NCBI RefSeq assembly: GCF_000565285.1 | Contig: NZ_APVL01000005.1 | Span: forward strand, 124,001 to 188,000 | DNA length: 64,000 nucleotides | From: Cytobacillus firmus DS1 | Lineage (GTDB): Bacteria > Bacillota > Bacilli > Bacillales > Cytobacillaceae | Reading direction: 5' to 3' | In this document: in pieces, positions 17,825-25,172 of the stretch | Layout: the number at the start of each line of letters is the position of its first letter | Numbering within the stretch: the stretch's first letter is position 1 | Program-made: the position numbers and the translations under genes | The notes under the pieces: model-generated | What the model saw: only the letters and a program-made list of their open reading frames with translations | Database searches by the model: none | What the model was told of the DNA's origin: nothing

Positions 17825-17914
17825 TTACCACCACCATGGCTTTGCAACAATTGGCCCTAAAGCTACAGCAAGTAACGCACCAACAGTAAGGATATACTTC
17901 ATTTTCTCTTTCAT
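17825..17914 (-). CDS. 29-residue hydrophobic peptide ending in PWWW
   Basis: This short gene begins with a near-perfect ribosome binding site (GAAAGGAGGTG, then six A, then ATG at 17914). It encodes a basic start (MKEKMKYIL), a hydrophobic core (TVGALLAVALG) and a C-terminus PIVAKPWWW, followed by TAA. The layout is that of a short membrane or exported peptide: a signal-like segment with a possible cleavage near IVA-K. I do not recognise the family. It lies 28 bases after the PP2C gene and before a hairpin and a DUF5317-like gene. This context resembles peptide-pheromone loci, but the sequence is not AgrD-like. A small membrane regulator is the main alternative. Confidence 0.7.
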   Translation of the reverse strand: MKEKMKYILTVGALLAVALGPIVAKPWWW

Positions 17915-17942
17915 TTTTTTCACCTCCTTTCAAGCTGATTTC

Positions 17943-18725
17943 TTAATGGGAAATTCGTTTCATGGTAACCATGGTGACATCGTCCCGCTGTTCAAAATTA
18001 GAGTATGTCAGTACTTGTTCGGTAATGGTTTGAATCAGTGTCGGGTAATCGGAATGTTCATTCACAATTTCAATAATTTTTTCCTTGCCGAACTGCTTTT
18101 TATCTTCATTCATTGCTTCTAATACTCCATCCGTAAAGACACAAATGTAATCATTTGGCTTTAGATCCAGTATCTTCTCGCTGTAAGTCCGGTTTGGAAG
18201 AAATCCAATTGCGATTCCATTTGCCTTAAGGAATTCACTTGCCTTGCCTTCGCGCTTGAGAATGGCATTTGGGTGACCCGCTGAAGCATATGTGAATGTA
18301 TTGTCAGTCAGGTTATACATTCCGCAAAATAGGGTAGCGAAGGATTTTAAAAGCTTTAAATCTTCATATAGAGTTGCATTTACTTTTTCCAGCAAATCGG
18401 CAGGCCCTTTGCATTGTGGCGCTAATGTGCGAATGGCTGTCCTCAGCATGGCCATCTTGGCAAATGCAGGTATTCCTTTCCCCATCACATCACCGGTGAA
18501 CACCCAGTATTTCTGCTTTTCTTCCTCATAGATAAAGCCGTAATAATCTCCGCCTAAGTAATGGGCCGGGATTGACTGGCCTTTGCAGTCGAGCAGGAAG
18601 CAGGACGGTGCCTCGTGCTGAAGAAGGACTTTCTGCACATTGGCAGCTTCTTTTAACTCAGCGCTTAATCGGTTTGTCGGGATCACAATAGTTTCTGCGG
18701 CGTTGGCATCGGCATTTTTCATCAT
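17943..18725 (-). CDS. PP2C (SpoIIE/RsbU-type) serine phosphatase
   Basis: A 260-residue protein phosphatase. The metal-binding Asp residues of the family are visible in YLGGDYYG, TGDVMGKG, VFTDGVLEA and QRDDVTMV, and AGHPNAIL is also typical. There is no N-terminal sensor domain beyond ~35 residues, so input may come from binding partners. It should dephosphorylate a phospho-STAS protein; the partner is probably the gene immediately before, which it overlaps by four bases (ATGA). A second in-frame ATG follows directly after the first. Confidence 0.88.
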   Translation of the reverse strand: MMKNADANAAETIVIPTNRLSAELKEAANVQKVLLQHEAPSCFLLDCKGQSIPAHYLGGDYYGFIYEEEKQKYWVFTGDVMGKGIPAFAKMAMLRTAIRTLAPQCKGPADLLEKVNATLYEDLKLLKSFATLFCGMYNLTDNTFTYASAGHPNAILKREGKASEFLKANGIAIGFLPNRTYSEKILDLKPNDYICVFTDGVLEAMNEDKKQFGKEKIIEIVNEHSDYPTLIQTITEQVLTYSNFEQRDDVTMVTMKRISH

Positions 18726-19033
18726 TGGCTATAGACTTCCTCTAAAATAATAAATGCGCCCATTTCTTCCATCACCTCATAAACGACAGGCTGCATATCA
18801 GAAATTGTTAAAATGCGGCCTTCTTCCTTCCAGTCCATTACTTTGCGTATTAAGAGCCCGATACCGGAAGAGTCTATAAATGTAACCCCGTCTAAATTCA
18901 CATTGCAACGTGTCACGGAGAGTCGATCAATCTTTTCAATCAACGTTTCGATGGTGAAAATGTCCAGCTCTCCCTCTACAAAAACCGTTGTATGATTCAC
19001 ACCGATTTGTTCATCGGACATTTTGATAGACAT
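18722..19033 (-). CDS. STAS-domain anti-sigma-factor antagonist
   Basis: A 103-residue single STAS domain with NLDGVTFIDSSGIGLLIRKV, where the second Ser of DSSG is the usual phosphorylation site. It is the first gene downstream of the c-di-GMP riboswitch and is translationally coupled to the PP2C phosphatase. With the ATPase domain of the HD-GYP protein at the end of the operon, a full partner-switching set (antagonist, phosphatase, kinase) is present on one transcript. A GAGAGGTGATAATAA site precedes the ATG. No sigma-factor gene is in the operon. Confidence 0.87.
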   Translation of the reverse strand: MSIKMSDEQIGVNHTTVFVEGELDIFTIETLIEKIDRLSVTRCNVNLDGVTFIDSSGIGLLIRKVMDWKEEGRILTISDMQPVVYEVMEEMGAFIILEEVYSQ

Positions 19034-19080
19034 TTATTATCACCTCTCAAAGTAGTTTTTGGGTAAAAGTACCTATTTTT

Positions 19081-19115
19081 ATAGTAAAAAAATCCGCCTC
19101 GAATAAAGGCGGATT
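19081..19115 (-). terminator. riboswitch terminator
   Basis: On the minus strand AATCCGCCT-(7)-AGGCGGATT followed by seven U. It lies directly downstream of the c-di-GMP-I aptamer and about 50 bases before the STAS start, as expected for transcription attenuation. Confidence 0.88.
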
Positions 19116-19123
19116 AGTCTTTG

Positions 19124-19230
19124 CTCCGTCTTTCTTCGGCAACCCGGCTGCCATGGCATTTAATAAAATGCTTTAGACCCGTGGCTTTGCGTCCCTACCT
19201 TTAGATAGGTTTGCCTTTATCGGTAAGATA
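19124..19230 (-). ncRNA. cyclic di-GMP-I (GEMM-I) riboswitch
   Basis: On the minus strand the conserved GEMM-I blocks occur in order: GGCAAACC, then AGGGACGCAAAGCCACGGG and TCTAAAG, a tetraloop-receptor-side stem, then GCCATGGCAGCCGGGTTGCC and GAA. The A-rich GACGCAAAGCC block and the GCAGCCGGGTTGCC block are diagnostic of c-di-GMP-I aptamers. A promoter lies just upstream and a terminator just downstream, so the STAS-PP2C-peptide-DUF5317-HD-GYP operon should respond to c-di-GMP. Whether ligand turns it on or off cannot be read from the primary sequence alone. Confidence 0.92.
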
Positions 19231-19256
19231 AAGTGTTTTAATTTTTTAATAATTAA

Positions 19257-19285
19257 TTAATACCATACTAGGAAAAAAGTATCAA
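19257..19285 (-). promoter_or_regulatory. sigma-A promoter of the riboswitch operon
   Basis: On the minus strand TTGATA (19285-19280), a 17-base spacer and TATTAA (19262-19257). Transcription would start about 20-30 bases before the aptamer. Confidence 0.7.
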
Positions 19286-19359
19286 TATTTTTTTATAATA
19301 TAATCTTAAATTAACCGAAACTTTTTCAATTAAAGCACGTAATAGAAGGTAATGTCTTC

Positions 19360-20526
19360 ATGGCAGAAAACAACATTAATATGGTATTCTTACATAAACA
19401 ATTCAAAGAAAAAGGTGACATTGTGGCAAAGAAAAAACTGCAGTACTGGACTTTGCAATTACTGATAATCTTAACAATCATTTACGTATCAACGAAAATT
19501 TCTTTCCTGTTTGAACCGGTCGGCATATTTGTATCCACTTTGTTTTTTCCAATCATTATATCGGGATTTCTGTATTTCCTATTGAACCCGCTGGTCAGAT
19601 TGCTGCAGCGCTATAAAGTGCCAAGAACGGCAGCGATTTTAATCATCTATGCAGCTGTAATCGGATTAGTAATGCTCGTCATTGGCAACATTGCTCCGCT
19701 TATCAGCAGACAGGTGACTGAATTATTCAACGATCTTCCGGGATACGCGAAAACGACAAGAGACTTTGTTAATTCAATGTCAAACACTGAAGAGTTTAAG
19801 TGGTTTTTGGCCCAGGACTACATATCGATACAAGAAATTGAAGCCCGCATTATGGATTATGCCAATACTCTCCCTAGCCGTTTGACACAGGGAGTAGCAG
19901 GTATTGTCAGCCTGGTCACGAATATTGCGATTACAATTGTAACGGTGCCATTCCTCTTATTCTACATGTTTAAAGATGGAGATAAGTTTCCTGCAGCTGT
20001 TTCGAAATTTCTTCCTGCTTCTTATAGAGAAGAAGGGGTTAAAACGCTTAAGGAAACAGGAGAGACACTTTCTTCCTATATTCAGGGACAGATTACAGTA
20101 GCATTATTCGTGGGGACACTTTCATTTATCGGCTATTTAATCATCGACCTGCCTTATGCGCTGGTTATGGCACTGATTGTGGCCATCACCAATATTATTC
20201 CTTATGTCGGCCCGTTTCTTGGCGGTGCACCTGCTGTTATTGTCGCTCTTTTTGACTCACCGACAAAAGCCTTTCTGGTTGTCGTAGTCATTGTGATTGC
20301 CCAGCAGATTGAAGGGAATGTGCTGTCTCCGCTGATTCTCGGAAAAACATTAAACACACATCCGGCCACCATTATCATCCTATTGCTGGTTGCAGGCAAT
20401 CTTGCCGGCATCCTTGGCATGATTCTGGCGATTCCTACCTATGCTGTAACCAAAACAATTGTTTTAAATACAGTAAGGTTTTTAAGGGCAAGGAAAGCAG
20501 CCCGTCTAGAGGAGACGGTTACGTAA
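19360..20526 (+). CDS. AI-2E family transporter (PerM/YueF-like permease)
   Basis: A 388-residue membrane protein with paired N-terminal hydrophobic segments, a polar middle domain and a C-terminal group of helices. YVGPFLGGAPAVIVALFDSP, QQIEGNVLSPLILGK and HPATIIILLLVAG are characteristic of the AI-2E/PerM family, which includes autoinducer exporters and Na+/H+ antiporters; the substrate is unknown. The start is uncertain: ATG 19360 has AGAAGG upstream, but GTG 19423 follows AAAGGTGA at good spacing and gives a typical MAKKKLQ start. It is divergent from the riboswitch operon, so a role in exporting its peptide is conceivable but unsupported. Confidence 0.85.
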   Translation: MAENNINMVFLHKQFKEKGDIVAKKKLQYWTLQLLIILTIIYVSTKISFLFEPVGIFVSTLFFPIIISGFLYFLLNPLVRLLQRYKVPRTAAILIIYAAVIGLVMLVIGNIAPLISRQVTELFNDLPGYAKTTRDFVNSMSNTEEFKWFLAQDYISIQEIEARIMDYANTLPSRLTQGVAGIVSLVTNIAITIVTVPFLLFYMFKDGDKFPAAVSKFLPASYREEGVKTLKETGETLSSYIQGQITVALFVGTLSFIGYLIIDLPYALVMALIVAITNIIPYVGPFLGGAPAVIVALFDSPTKAFLVVVVIVIAQQIEGNVLSPLILGKTLNTHPATIIILLLVAGNLAGILGMILAIPTYAVTKTIVLNTVRFLRARKAARLEETVT

Positions 20527-20533
20527 AGATGGG

Positions 20534-20563
20534 AAAGCTCCTTTGCAGAGAGGGGCTTTTTCT
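20534..20563 (+). terminator. Rho-independent terminator
   Basis: AAAGCTCCT-(8)-AGGGGCTTT with one G-U pair, followed by TTTC. It closes the AI-2E transporter gene. Confidence 0.75.
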
Positions 20564-20626
20564 AATTGGTATTATTTTTCCTTATGTAAAGTTAAAATAA
20601 TTGTAAAAACGAAAGCGGTGATCCCA

Positions 20627-21382
20627 ATGTGTCTAATCCTATTCGCATACAAAGTCCATCCGAAATTCAAGCTGATAGTGGCGGCCAATCGGGACGAATT
20701 TTATGAGCGTCCGACTGCCCCCGCGCATTTTTGGGAGGACGACCCCCACATTCTTGCTGGCCGGGATTTAAGGAAGATGGGGACATGGATGGGTGTTACT
20801 AAGAATGGACGATTTGCAGCTCTGACAAATTACCGCGATCCGACTGAAGTGACAGAAGGCAAGAAGTCAAGAGGGGATCTGACGGCAGAGTTTTTAAAGG
20901 GCACTGCTTCGCCTGCTGACTTTATGAATTGGGCATCTGAACATCGCAGCAGCTATACCGGCTACAATCTGCTGGCGGGAAATTTGGACGAGCTCTTTTA
21001 TTATTCGAACGTGGAGGATAGAATAGAGCAGCTGCAGCCGGGGGTTTACGGGGTGAGCAACCATGTGCTGAATACCGAATGGCCGAAGGTGGAAAAGGGA
21101 AAGACTGGCTTAACTAAAATAATTAAAAATCCAGCCGGGAACTTAACGGAAGACCTGTTCACACTTCTCCGGAATGCAGAGCCTGCTCCGGATGGTTTGC
21201 TTCCGAAAACAGGAGTTTCTCTTGAATGGGAACGGCTTTTGTCACCTTTATTTATCAAAAGCGATGGCTACGGAACCAGAAGCTCGACGGTGCTGCTGAT
21301 GTCAGAGGGTGAGATTTTTTACAGGGAAAGGGTTCATAATGGGGATGACAGTCAGGATCAGGAGTTTATTCTTCGAAAATAA
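20627..21382 (+). CDS. NRDE family protein (TANGO2-like)
   Basis: A 251-residue protein that starts MCLILFAY and carries the family signature ANRDEFYERPT at about residues 22-32. Further conserved-looking parts are LAGRDLRKMGTWMG and RFAALTNYRDP. Cys2 directly after the initiator Met is typical of this NTN-hydrolase-like group. Biochemical function is poorly defined; eukaryotic TANGO2 is linked to lipid or heme handling. ATG 20627 is preferred over upstream in-frame codons because the conserved N-terminus begins there and AAAGCGGTGA precedes it. It stands alone. Confidence 0.85.
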   Translation: MCLILFAYKVHPKFKLIVAANRDEFYERPTAPAHFWEDDPHILAGRDLRKMGTWMGVTKNGRFAALTNYRDPTEVTEGKKSRGDLTAEFLKGTASPADFMNWASEHRSSYTGYNLLAGNLDELFYYSNVEDRIEQLQPGVYGVSNHVLNTEWPKVEKGKTGLTKIIKNPAGNLTEDLFTLLRNAEPAPDGLLPKTGVSLEWERLLSPLFIKSDGYGTRSSTVLLMSEGEIFYRERVHNGDDSQDQEFILRK

Positions 21383-21415
21383 GAAGCCAGTTCAGGCATC
21401 TGGCTTCTTTTATTC
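21382..21415. terminator. bidirectional terminator
   Basis: AGAAGCCAG-(9)-CTGGCTTCT followed by TTTATT. It lies between the convergent NRDE and histidine kinase genes. Confidence 0.75.
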
Positions 21416-22829
21416 AGGCAAGCGGCAAAGTAATCCGCACCGTTGTACCTTCATTTTCCCTGCTGTGGATGTATAGGTTTCCGCCGTGGTTCTTAATGAT
21501 TTTTTTGCAGATCATGATGCCTAGACCTGTGCCTTTTTCTTTTGTGCTGTAAAACGGCTCTCCCAGTTTGGCGAGGCGATCTTCCGGTATGCCGATGCCT
21601 TCATCCTCAACAGTGATGAAGACAGAATGGTCCTCCTGGCGGATATTCACGTTTATCTTGCCGCCCATCGGCATGGCTTCAATTGAGTTCTTAATGATGT
21701 TAATCAGCACCTGTTTAATTTTATCCTTTTCACATTTCACAAAGAACTCGCCGGGTGACTGAGTTAATTCGATCAGGATATTTTCCATAACTGCCTGGCT
21801 GTTTAAAAGAGTAATCACACTTTTAACTACGTTCGTCAGGCAGGTTTCTTCCATTTCGGTTATTTGAGGTTTGGCGAGAACGAGCAGGTCATTGACGATG
21901 CCTTCAATCCTCTCCAGCTCATTTAGAATGACCTCTGCGAAATTGTCTTTATGTTCTTCGTATAATAGCTGTGTAAAGCCTTTTATGGCTGTAAGCGGGT
22001 TGCGGATTTCATGGGCAATGCCAGCCGCAAGCTGACCGACAACGGAAAGTTTTTCAGCATTCTGCAGCTTTTCCTCAGTCTTCTTTTGTCCGGTTACATC
22101 TTTGATAATGATTTGGTAGACCTTTCTGTTCTTAAATGTGGTTGGGATCAGCTGGACTTCGGCTTTTCTTATTTGTCCGTCAGTCCGGATCAAATTAAAC
22201 TCAAAATTCACGCTTAGCTTTGTTTGCAGAAAATCATCGAGGGTGGAATGTTCTGAAGGAGGAGTGTAGTCATGGAGGGAGGTGCCGATCATCTCTTTGA
22301 TGCTCGTGAACCCGAAGAGTTTCTTTCCTTCATTATTGATATAGGTCCAAATCCCCTTTTGTGTCACCATACCGATCGTATCCTTGGAGTACTCAACCAG
22401 AAAGCGGTACTTCTCCTGTGTTTCAAGAATCTCCTCTTCCATGATGATTCTCTGTGTCATATCCCGGATGATGCACATCATTTCTTTATCGTCATTAATG
22501 ACTGAAAAATTGGCTTCAAGCCACAGATAATGCCCCTCCTTATGCCTGAAACGAAAGGTCTCGCGTTTATGCGGAAGCTGTTCGAGCCCGGCCAATGCCT
22601 CTCTTAAAAGATTGCGGTCATTTGGATGGCAGTATGTATAAAGGCTGCTCCGGTAAAAATCCTGTGGTGAATAACCCAGCATCGGCAAGCAGGAAGGGGA
22701 GACATATAAAGCAATGCCTTCTTTTGTCACTCTTGCAATCAAATCGCTGGAATGCTGAATGGCCAGCTGCAGATTTCTCGCTTCGACTTTGTCCGCGAAT
22801 AAATCTGCCGGATTCTCGGTCATGATCAT
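21414..22829 (-). CDS. soluble PAS-PAS sensor histidine kinase (sporulation-kinase-like)
   Basis: A 471-residue cytoplasmic kinase without membrane segments. It has two PAS domains (about 20-130 and 140-250), HisKA with the phospho-acceptor His in GIAHEIRNPLTAIKGF (about residue 275), and HATPase motifs (NIIKNSIEAMP, DEGIGIPED, GTGLGIMI). The short HisKA/HATPase core resembles the KinA-KinE kinases that feed the Spo0A phosphorelay, which also lack adjacent regulators. No response regulator is next to it. AAGGAGGGA precedes the ATG. Assignment to the phosphorelay is inference from domain type and the spore-former context. Confidence 0.87.
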   Translation of the reverse strand: MIMTENPADLFADKVEARNLQLAIQHSSDLIARVTKEGIALYVSPSCLPMLGYSPQDFYRSSLYTYCHPNDRNLLREALAGLEQLPHKRETFRFRHKEGHYLWLEANFSVINDDKEMMCIIRDMTQRIIMEEEILETQEKYRFLVEYSKDTIGMVTQKGIWTYINNEGKKLFGFTSIKEMIGTSLHDYTPPSEHSTLDDFLQTKLSVNFEFNLIRTDGQIRKAEVQLIPTTFKNRKVYQIIIKDVTGQKKTEEKLQNAEKLSVVGQLAAGIAHEIRNPLTAIKGFTQLLYEEHKDNFAEVILNELERIEGIVNDLLVLAKPQITEMEETCLTNVVKSVITLLNSQAVMENILIELTQSPGEFFVKCEKDKIKQVLINIIKNSIEAMPMGGKINVNIRQEDHSVFITVEDEGIGIPEDRLAKLGEPFYSTKEKGTGLGIMICKKIIKNHGGNLYIHSRENEGTTVRITLPLA

Positions 22830-22960
22830 TTTCTGTCCCTCCTTTTTTTGAAAAATGGCACTTTTCCATTATTATACATGAGTTAGGGTCTTAGACACAT
22901 AGGATTTAACTATCATTTTTTAAAAGGAAAGCCAAATGAAAATATTTTTTAAAAATTATA

Positions 22961-22990
22961 TTGACATCCTTTTCTTTATGGTGGTAAAGT
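22961..22990 (+). promoter_or_regulatory. sigma-A promoter of the met operon
   Basis: TTGACA at 22961-22966, an 18-base spacer, TAAAGT at 22985-22990. It lies about 35 bases upstream of the first SAM aptamer. Confidence 0.65.
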
Positions 22991-23024
22991 AATAAACATA
23001 TTACAACCGCATAATAAAAATCTT

Positions 23025-23124
23025 CTTATCAAGAGAGGTTGAGGGACTGGCCCTATGACACCTCGGCAGCGGACAAAAGTGTACCGTGCCAAATCCAGCA
23101 AGCATTGCTTGAAAGATAAGGAGA
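23025..23124 (+). ncRNA. SAM-I riboswitch (S-box), first copy
   Basis: All S-box blocks are present: CTTATCAAGAGAGGTTGAGG, GACTGGCCCTATGACACCTCGG, CAGCGG, GTACCGTGCC, AAATCCAGCAAGC and GAAAGATAAGGAGAG. The 5' CTTATC pairs with GATAAG to form P1. A canonical terminator follows at 23144. S-boxes bind S-adenosylmethionine and stop transcription of methionine genes when it is plentiful. Confidence 0.96.
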
Positions 23125-23143
23125 GGACCATTGATAAATGCTG

Positions 23144-23177
23144 CCCTCTTCTTTCTTTAGAAGAGGGTTTTTGTTTT
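23144..23177 (+). terminator. terminator of the first SAM riboswitch
   Basis: CCCTCTTCT-(6)-AGAAGAGGG followed by TTTTTGTTTT. It lies 20 bases after the first aptamer. Confidence 0.88.
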
Positions 23178-23224
23178 ACGAGGAAAAACGCATCAGGATT
23201 CTATTCATAAACATATGAATAATT

Positions 23225-23326
23225 CTTATCGAGAGAAGCAGAGGGACCTGGCCCAATGAAGCTTCGGCAGCAGGCAAACTGCACTGTGCCAAATCCAGCA
23301 GGCGAAAAGCCTGGAAGATAAGGAGA
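23225..23326 (+). ncRNA. SAM-I riboswitch (S-box), second tandem copy
   Basis: A second full aptamer: CTTATCGAGAGAAGCAGAGG, GACCTGGCCCAATGAAGCTTCGG, CAGCAGG, ACTGTGCC, AAATCCAGCAGGC and GGAAGATAAGGAGAG. Downstream, 23340-23360 can form a 9-bp hairpin (ACCTCTTC with GGAAGGGGT, one G-U), but it is followed by AAATTTC rather than a T run. The expression platform therefore looks non-canonical or decayed. The aptamer itself looks intact. Confidence 0.94.
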
Positions 23327-23412
23327 GGACTTCAAAAAAACCTCTTCTGACGGAAGGGGTAAATTTCAGGAGATAATCCTTAGTTTTCGCATAGGAATAA
23401 TAGATAATAAAA

Positions 23413-23463
23413 GGTGACAGGCACCTGTACCAGTTCCCCAAAGTGGTATAGGTACCTGTCACC
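23413..23463. repeat. imperfect 20-bp inverted repeat in the metN leader
   Basis: Arms at 23413-23432 (GGTGACAGGCACCTGTACCA) and 23444-23463 pair with two mismatches around an 11-base loop. The core GACAGGCACCTGT also occurs, in part, at 3797-3806 (AGGCACCTGTCA) and resembles 7849-7891. It lies within the transcribed leader, directly before the metN ribosome binding site. Confidence 0.75.
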
Positions 23464-23482
23464 ACAAAAGGAGAGATGCTGC

Positions 23483-24514
23483 ATGATAGAGTTTCAGAAT
23501 TTAAAGAAGGTCTATGAAAGCGGAGGTCAGCAGGTAGCTGCTCTGGATGGAATAGATTTAAAGATTAATAAGGGTGAGATTTTCGGTGTGATCGGCTTCA
23601 GTGGTGCGGGTAAGAGTTCTTTGATCCGGTGTGTCAATTGGCTGGAGAAGCCGACTTCAGGAAAGGTCATTGTCAGCGGACACGATCTGACGGCTTTGTC
23701 TGTAAGAGAAATTCGCGAAGTGAAGAGAAACATCGGGATGGTCTTTCAGCATTTTAACCTTTTAAACTCGAAAACCGTGTTTGCCAATGTGGCGATGCCG
23801 CTCACACTGGCTAAGGTTCCTAAGGATGAAATAAAAAAGCGTGTCCATGAACTATTGGAATTTGTTGGGCTTGCCGACAAGGCGAACAGCTATCCCGATC
23901 AGCTGTCAGGCGGGCAAAAGCAGCGGATCGGAATTGCCAGGGCGCTGGCGACACAGCCGTCCATTCTATTATGTGATGAAGCAACTTCAGCACTGGATCC
24001 GCAGACAACCAGCTCGATCCTGCAGCTGCTGAAAAAAATAAATAAAGAATACAACATTACCATTCTGATTATTACTCATGAAATGTCTGTCATCAGGGAG
24101 ATCTGTGACCGTGTCGCTGTCATTGAGGCAGGAAAAATTATTGAAGAGGGAACGGTCTTCAATGTCTTTTCTTCACCCAAAACCCCAACAGCTAAAAACT
24201 TTGTCAGCACGGTTATGAATGATCAAATACCTGACTCCATTAAGCAAGTGATTAAAAAACAGCAGGGACTTCAAAAGGTATTCAGAATCAACTTTGTCGG
24301 AAACTCTGCCGGACAGCCCCTGCTCTCGCAGGTTGCCAAAAAGTTTAATATCGACTTCAACGTCCTGTTTGGAAATATTACTGAACTTCAGGGAACACCC
24401 TTTGGCAACCTGATTGTCGAGTTCCAGGGTCCGGACAGTGAAATCAGACGTGCTATTCAGTACATCAGCCAGGAAAAAGTTTCTATAAAGGAAGTGACAA
24501 CACGTGCTAGTTAA
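23483..24514 (+). CDS. metN: methionine ABC transporter ATP-binding protein
   Basis: A 343-residue ATPase of the D-/L-methionine importer MetNIQ. It has Walker A GFSGAGKSS, Q-loop MVFQHFNLL, signature LSGGQKQRIGIARAL, Walker B ILLCDEATSALD, and a C-terminal NIL domain (about 265-340) that in the family binds methionine and inhibits transport. ATG 23483 is chosen because AAAGGAGAG lies eight bases upstream. An earlier in-frame ATG at 23414 falls inside the inverted repeat. It is the first gene after the two SAM riboswitches and overlaps metI by 11 bases. Confidence 0.96.
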   Translation: MIEFQNLKKVYESGGQQVAALDGIDLKINKGEIFGVIGFSGAGKSSLIRCVNWLEKPTSGKVIVSGHDLTALSVREIREVKRNIGMVFQHFNLLNSKTVFANVAMPLTLAKVPKDEIKKRVHELLEFVGLADKANSYPDQLSGGQKQRIGIARALATQPSILLCDEATSALDPQTTSSILQLLKKINKEYNITILIITHEMSVIREICDRVAVIEAGKIIEEGTVFNVFSSPKTPTAKNFVSTVMNDQIPDSIKQVIKKQQGLQKVFRINFVGNSAGQPLLSQVAKKFNIDFNVLFGNITELQGTPFGNLIVEFQGPDSEIRRAIQYISQEKVSIKEVTTRAS

Positions 24515-25154
24515 CCAGGAAAAAATCATCGAAGCCTTAATCGAAACGGTCCAAATGGTGGCATTCTCATTGCTGTTTTCAGCTCTTATCGGACTGCCGC
24601 TTGGCATATTGCTTGTTGTGACAAGGAAAGGGCATCTGCTGGAAAACACCGTTGTTTTTAACATCATAAACAGCATTATTAATATTTTCAGATCAGTCCC
24701 ATTCATCATTTTAATGGTAGCCATCATCCCAATCACCAGGATGATTGTCGGGACATCGATTGGAACTGCTGCAGCCGTAGTGCCGCTCGTCTTTTATGCA
24801 GGACCGTACATTGCGAGATTAATAGAAAATTCATTGCTTGAGGTTGATCCGGGAGTCATTGAAGCGGCAGAAGCAATGGGAGCGACACCGGGACAGATCA
24901 TTCTTAAGTTCCTGATTCCGGAAGCGCTCAGCTCGCTGGTATTAGGCTTTACCATTGCGACAATCGGATTGGTCGGAGCATCAGCCATGGCCGGGGCAGT
25001 AGGAGGAGGCGGCCTTGGTGACCTTGCCATTACATATGGCTATCAGCGATTTGATACAACTGTCATGCTGATTACCGTTGCGATCTTAGTGGTCATGGTT
25101 CAAGGCCTGCAGTCATTCGGAAATATCTTATCCAAAAAAATCAGAAGAAGATAA
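24504..25154 (+). CDS. metI: methionine ABC transporter permease
   Basis: A 216-residue inner-membrane subunit of MetNIQ (called metP in B. subtilis). It has about five membrane helices and the EAA-type coupling loop EAAEAMGATPGQIILKFLIPEA, which contacts MetN. The start is GTG at 24504, inside the end of metN, with AAAGGAAGTGA upstream. It is translationally coupled to metN and followed by metQ. Confidence 0.95.
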   Translation: MLVNQEKIIEALIETVQMVAFSLLFSALIGLPLGILLVVTRKGHLLENTVVFNIINSIINIFRSVPFIILMVAIIPITRMIVGTSIGTAAAVVPLVFYAGPYIARLIENSLLEVDPGVIEAAEAMGATPGQIILKFLIPEALSSLVLGFTIATIGLVGASAMAGAVGGGGLGDLAITYGYQRFDTTVMLITVAILVVMVQGLQSFGNILSKKIRRR

Positions 25155-25172
25155 CTTAGGAGGAAACACATC

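Noticed and set aside
17825-17914. AgrD-type cyclic autoinducer
   Set aside because: The peptide lacks the internal Cys/Ser lactone residue and acidic C-terminal tail of AgrD, and no AgrB-like protease is adjacent. It was kept as a peptide of unknown class instead.
17742-17933. 63-codon minus-strand frame overlapping the 29-codon peptide gene
   Set aside because: It is in a different frame, its start lies within or before the strong ribosome binding site of the peptide gene, and its composition (Cys-rich then basic) looks random. The 29-codon frame fits the site at ideal distance.
24173-24736. 187-codon antisense frame across metN/metI
   Set aside because: It is a shadow of two well-supported genes with full family motifs, and has no ribosome binding site.
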